From contig JADRCO010001168.1 in NCBI GenBank assembly GCA_021464525.1, positions 1-21,827 of the forward strand: DNA of 21,827 nt, read 5' to 3'. A model generated the notes under the pieces. That model did no database searches, was not told the DNA's origin, and saw only the letters and a list, made by a program, of their open reading frames with translations. A program made the translations under genes and the position numbers. Shown here piece by piece: positions 18,943 to 21,827 of the stretch (positions within the stretch are counted from its first letter, which is position 1; every line of letters begins with the position of its first letter). The DNA comes from Rhizophagus sp. LPA8_4_AMF (Eukaryota > Glomeromycota > Glomeromycetes > Glomerales > Glomeraceae).

Positions 18943-19919
18943 ATGGAGGAAAATATCTTTAATAAAAATTCAAAAGAAGTTAGCGTTAAATGGGGTGAAA
19001 GTTGGGGTAAAAGAGGAAATGAAAATGCTGGAGAAGAATTATTTTTACAGATTCCGATTATGAGAATACGCAAGAGGTCCGAAGAGCGAGAACGAGAGGA
19101 ACAACAACAAGTAGGTTAAATTAATATGAATTTATGATACCGAATCACATATAATTAAAGGCGGCTCAACAGATTATACAAATATTATTATTGCAAAAAT
19201 TTTTTTGTGAATTAAAAAAAAAAAAATATTTTTAATTTTTTTTCCTAGATTATCGAAGTCATCCGTCACTTAATAAAAAACAACAATTATATAGTATGCG
19301 GGTATTGGTTATGTGAAAAGAAACATGAATGGAAAATTCAATATACAAACGCCTTACTCAGAAAGTATCTGGAAATTCCAAGAATTATGTACAGTTTTTT
19401 TTGGAAGCGCTGCGAGGAATGTAATAAAAGTGGCGGAACGAAAAAGATGAATTTAATCACGAGTTTCCGTCTGCAATGTCCATCATACAATTCGAATGTG
19501 GGTTAAAATAGGTTTTACATACGACGTGAAAATTTCTTATATTGTACTAAAAAAAAATTCACTTTTTATAGAAAGATCCTACCATCGAAATCATCCGTCA
19601 CTTGGAATGGAATAATCATTATAGAGTTTTCGGCAATTGGAAATGCTTGAATTGTCAAAATAGATGGAGAAGCGCTTATACCTGGATTTCACTTCAAAAA
19701 TTTATAGAACAAAAGCACTTGATTCAAGGCGACTTTTTTATACAAAGGTGTAAGAAATGTAAGAAAAACAATAATGATAACTGCACCATCTCTAATTACA
19801 AACCTCTTGAATTATCGGACAGCGAAAAGCCTCATATAAGAGATTTATGTGCAAAATGTCAACATGGAGCAACTTGTCGACATCTACCAGAATTACGTAG
19901 TGAATATTTCTCAATCTAA
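18943..19919 (+). CDS. Copy C: two-domain 3CxxC zinc-binding protein, three exons, 254 aa
   Basis: Exons 18943-19110, 19249-19497 and 19572-19919; introns of 138 and 74 bp (GTAGGT..CCTAG, GTGGGT..TATAG), phase 0, at the same places as in copy B. Exon 1 (56 residues) is a short polar N-terminus with KWGESWGKRG and a basic/glutamate-glutamine tail. Exon 2 (57-139): IIEVIRHLIKN..VCGYWLCEKKHEW, then KRCEEC; domain 1 keeps the fold's landmarks but the first CxxC lacks its second cysteine. Exon 3 (140-254): IEIIRHLEWNNHYRVFGNW, C164-C167, WRSAYTWISLQKF, C199-C202, C232-C235 plus C241, that is, three true CxxC pairs of the zf-3CxxC (RTP-like) type, then HLPELRSEYFSI and the stop. It is the most canonical and cleanest member here. 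Zinc binding is a family inference; substrate and location unknown. No signal peptide or membrane segment seen. Confidence 0.87.
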
Positions 19920-20610
19920 GCAAGTTTAAAGGAGTGCATGTTAATTATTTTGTAACATGCTTCTAATATTTTTTTCGTAAAGCACGCGTTTCCTTATTAT
20001 AAACATTTAATATATATATATAATACATATATATTGTATACATAACCTTTTTAACGTTCTTTTTACTTTTCTACATTTATCGTTATAATTTTATCGTTTA
20101 TTATATACAATAACTTAAAATACATCAAAATATTTTGAAAATTCGTTAAAATTAAATATTAAATAAATACAAATATTGAATATAATAGTTTGTCTGGGGT
20201 TAAAAATAAATAATTAGCCCGTTGCAAAATTCCAAATCAACTCAATGATTAGTATTTATAGTAATTTCTAAGTTAGTATCATAATTAATTAAGAAAGTTA
20301 ATTATTATTACATAAATTTTATGTAAAGCATTAATCTGCATTAGCCGTACGATAATTTACGTTGGTTAACGTTACGGAGTGACGTTTAACAAATGTATAA
20401 CATCATACTATTTACAATCACTCATTTTCAAACGATAGCTTATGGTTATTGTACGAAGACATGATAATAAGATGTGAGTGAATTGGGCGTGATTATATAT
20501 ATTATATTTATTGGTTGAAAAGTCTTTTTTTTTTTTTTTTCTTTATAAAAAAACAACCAATTACTTTTTATGAGTTCACATGCAGAAGAAAAGAAAAAAA
20601 GTATTTGCGT
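19920..20610. other. Non-coding 3' flank of copy C
   Basis: AT-rich, TA-repeat runs near 20010-20040, no gene. An inverted TTGGTTG / CAACCAA pair around a T-run lies at about 20511-20562. Confidence 0.4.
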
Positions 20611-20666
20611 ACAAACTCAGATAACTGAATAAAGTTTAGTTTTTATTCAGTTAAGTGAGAGTTTGT
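20611..20666. repeat. Strong two-part hairpin
   Basis: The inner stem TAACTGAATAAA (20622-20633) pairs perfectly with 20642-20653 around an 8-base loop. The outer stem ACAAACTC (20611-20618) pairs with 20659-20666, across a small 3/5-base internal bulge. Could be a decayed MITE or the core of a structured RNA. Confidence 0.7.
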
Positions 20667-21175
20667 CTTGGCAGTGTAACCAAGTCCGAAAATCATGATC
20701 AACCTTAAACCTGGCTTAATAATGCTTATTTATTGGACTATAATATCGCTAAGAATTTGAATTTTTCGTAGCTCAAACCAATAAATTTAAAAAATTTTAC
20801 TCTATTTTTAAGTTTAATATGTTTACTTTGAATAAAATTTAAAGTTTGTCACACTTAAAAAAAAAAATCTTGTTTACAAGAAGTACATTTAATAACAAAT
20901 GTAACGATAAACATATTATATAATTGGTCCTATGGAAAAATTTGTACATACGGCTTGAGAATTTATATCTTCATCCGTTGCTAGATAATATTTGTTTTTG
21001 TATCTCATTGTTTGCACAGTATACAGTATCAGAAATACCGGGTAGAAAACGGTATCGGTCATGTGATATGTCCCCTAATTTTAAGGCAAATGCTATTAAA
21101 ATTTCAAATTGTAATATCTCGGCCAATAATGATCCAATTTTGATGATCTAATAACCATTAGATTCGTCTAAGTAA
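20667..21175. other. Unexplained stretch with one GC-richer island
   Basis: The frame 20924-21151 is open for 75 codons (segment SEIPGRKRYRSCDMSPNFKA), but I do not recognise it and the composition is not convincing as protein. The island around 21030-21130 (ACCGGGTAGAAAACGGTATC, CTCGGCCAATAATGATCC) may be part of a dispersed repeat. A 10-bp hairpin CATTAGATTC/GAATCTAATG lies at 21156-21188. Confidence 0.35.
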
Positions 21176-21367
21176 GGTGAATCTAATGAGTTATAAATTA
21201 TCTGTTTCTGATCATTAGATTATAAGATAGAATTAACTATATATCAATTGATATTTTAGAATAAATATTATCCTAGTAAATATAAAATTCTAACATTTGA
21301 TTTGACTTAACTAGATGAATCTAATAAGTCAAAGATCAATAAAATCTGATCACTAGATAGTGAGATA
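21176..21367. repeat. Diverged 54-bp direct repeat, period 138
   Basis: 21176-21229 and 21314-21367 align without gaps. Shared words are TGAATCTAAT, TCTGATCA, TAGAT and GAGATA/AGATA. Spacer AT-rich. Suggests an old tandem duplication or the subterminal repeats of an element. Confidence 0.55.
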
Positions 21368-21605
21368 ATGTGTTTTATAGTAGTGTTAAAGATATTTATA
21401 TATGTAAAAAATATATATATTTAATCCTATATATAATATAACATTACAACCTAATAGGTATAATTTTTCAAATATTTTAATATCATAATATTCAAATATT
21501 TCACTTTTTAAAAAATCAATTTATTAATATTGTTAAAGCAACAGTTTTAAATAATCTTTGATTAAAAGTGTTAAAAATAAATATTTTTACGATACAGTAA
21601 AATTA

Positions 21606-21827
21606 CAGTTTTTCTATATAAAACACAAAATCGGCATTCTAAACCTACTTTTTAAGATTAAGTAAACTTGTAGCCCCGACAAAAGTACATATTATAGCAA
21701 ATTTATAAAGTTATACGATAAATAATTAAGCCTCTCGCCCTAATTTCGTGCTTAATTTTAACGATTTTAACAGTTTATCTATGTACGTCTCAAAATCAGC
21801 ATTCTAAATCTACATTTTGAGATTAAG
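21606..21827. repeat. Diverged 57-bp direct repeat, period 165, running to window end
   Basis: 21606-21662 and 21771-21827 match at 47 of 57 positions, with a conserved core of GCATTCTAAA, CTAC and AGATTAAG. Between them lies an inverted pair AATTAAGC (21724-21731) / GCTTAATT (21750-21757). The array may continue outside the window. Confidence 0.65.

Overview
The window reads as nuclear DNA of a fungus, most likely an arbuscular-mycorrhizal (Glomeromycotina, Rhizophagus-like) genome. This rests on strongly AT-rich DNA, introns of about 66-95 bp with GT...AG ends, and a gene set that I recall as greatly expanded in those fungi: TKL-like kinases fused to Sel1 repeats, divergent F-box proteins, 3CxxC-type zinc-binding proteins, and decayed transposons. 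No database search was possible, so family and organism assignments rest on motif recognition. I saw no tRNA, rRNA or CRISPR.

Layout. 1-5630 is a transposon graveyard. It holds a decayed Tnp2/DUF4218-like transposase relic (about 514-2200, perhaps to 2500) interrupted by a hAT-like MITE (800-1180, perfect 8-bp target duplication). Next come two nested hAT-like elements (2829-3414 inside 2810-3884), a 115-bp stem-loop, a fully palindromic CCCTAT...ATAGGG element (4405-4759), an unidentified coding fossil (4836-5066) and a pogo/Tigger-like element (5120-5624). 5866-9350 (minus strand) is a kinase gene. Four exons encode a 590-residue kinase-Sel1 protein; a frameshift near 7400 cuts it off from a long Sel1-repeat tail (7331-5866). 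That tail carries the same in-frame TGA twice, because a 324-bp, three-repeat block was duplicated after the mutation. 9400-11100 is non-coding with two palindromic or dispersed repeat elements. 11118-12776 (plus) is an F-box-family pseudogene broken by stops, frameshifts and a 256-bp insertion with a 9-bp target duplication.

13009-19919 (plus) is the most interesting part: a cluster of three related two-domain 3CxxC zinc-binding genes. Copy A (13009-13610) is dead and carries a small insertion. Copy B (15722-17137) and copy C (18943-19919) are intact three-exon genes of 414 and 254 residues. In B and C, exon 1 is a variable N-terminus, exon 2 a degenerate first domain and exon 3 a canonical second domain. 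The two introns lie at the same places, both in phase 0. Simple ORF calling misreads B, because part of exon 2 runs on through the intron into a wrong frame of exon 3. A possible minus-strand exon of unknown identity lies at 14911-15092. 19920-21827 holds only hairpins and direct repeats, the last reaching the window edge.

The genes do not form a pathway that I can show. The common theme is an accessory, repeat-rich neighbourhood where gene families duplicate, diverge and die.
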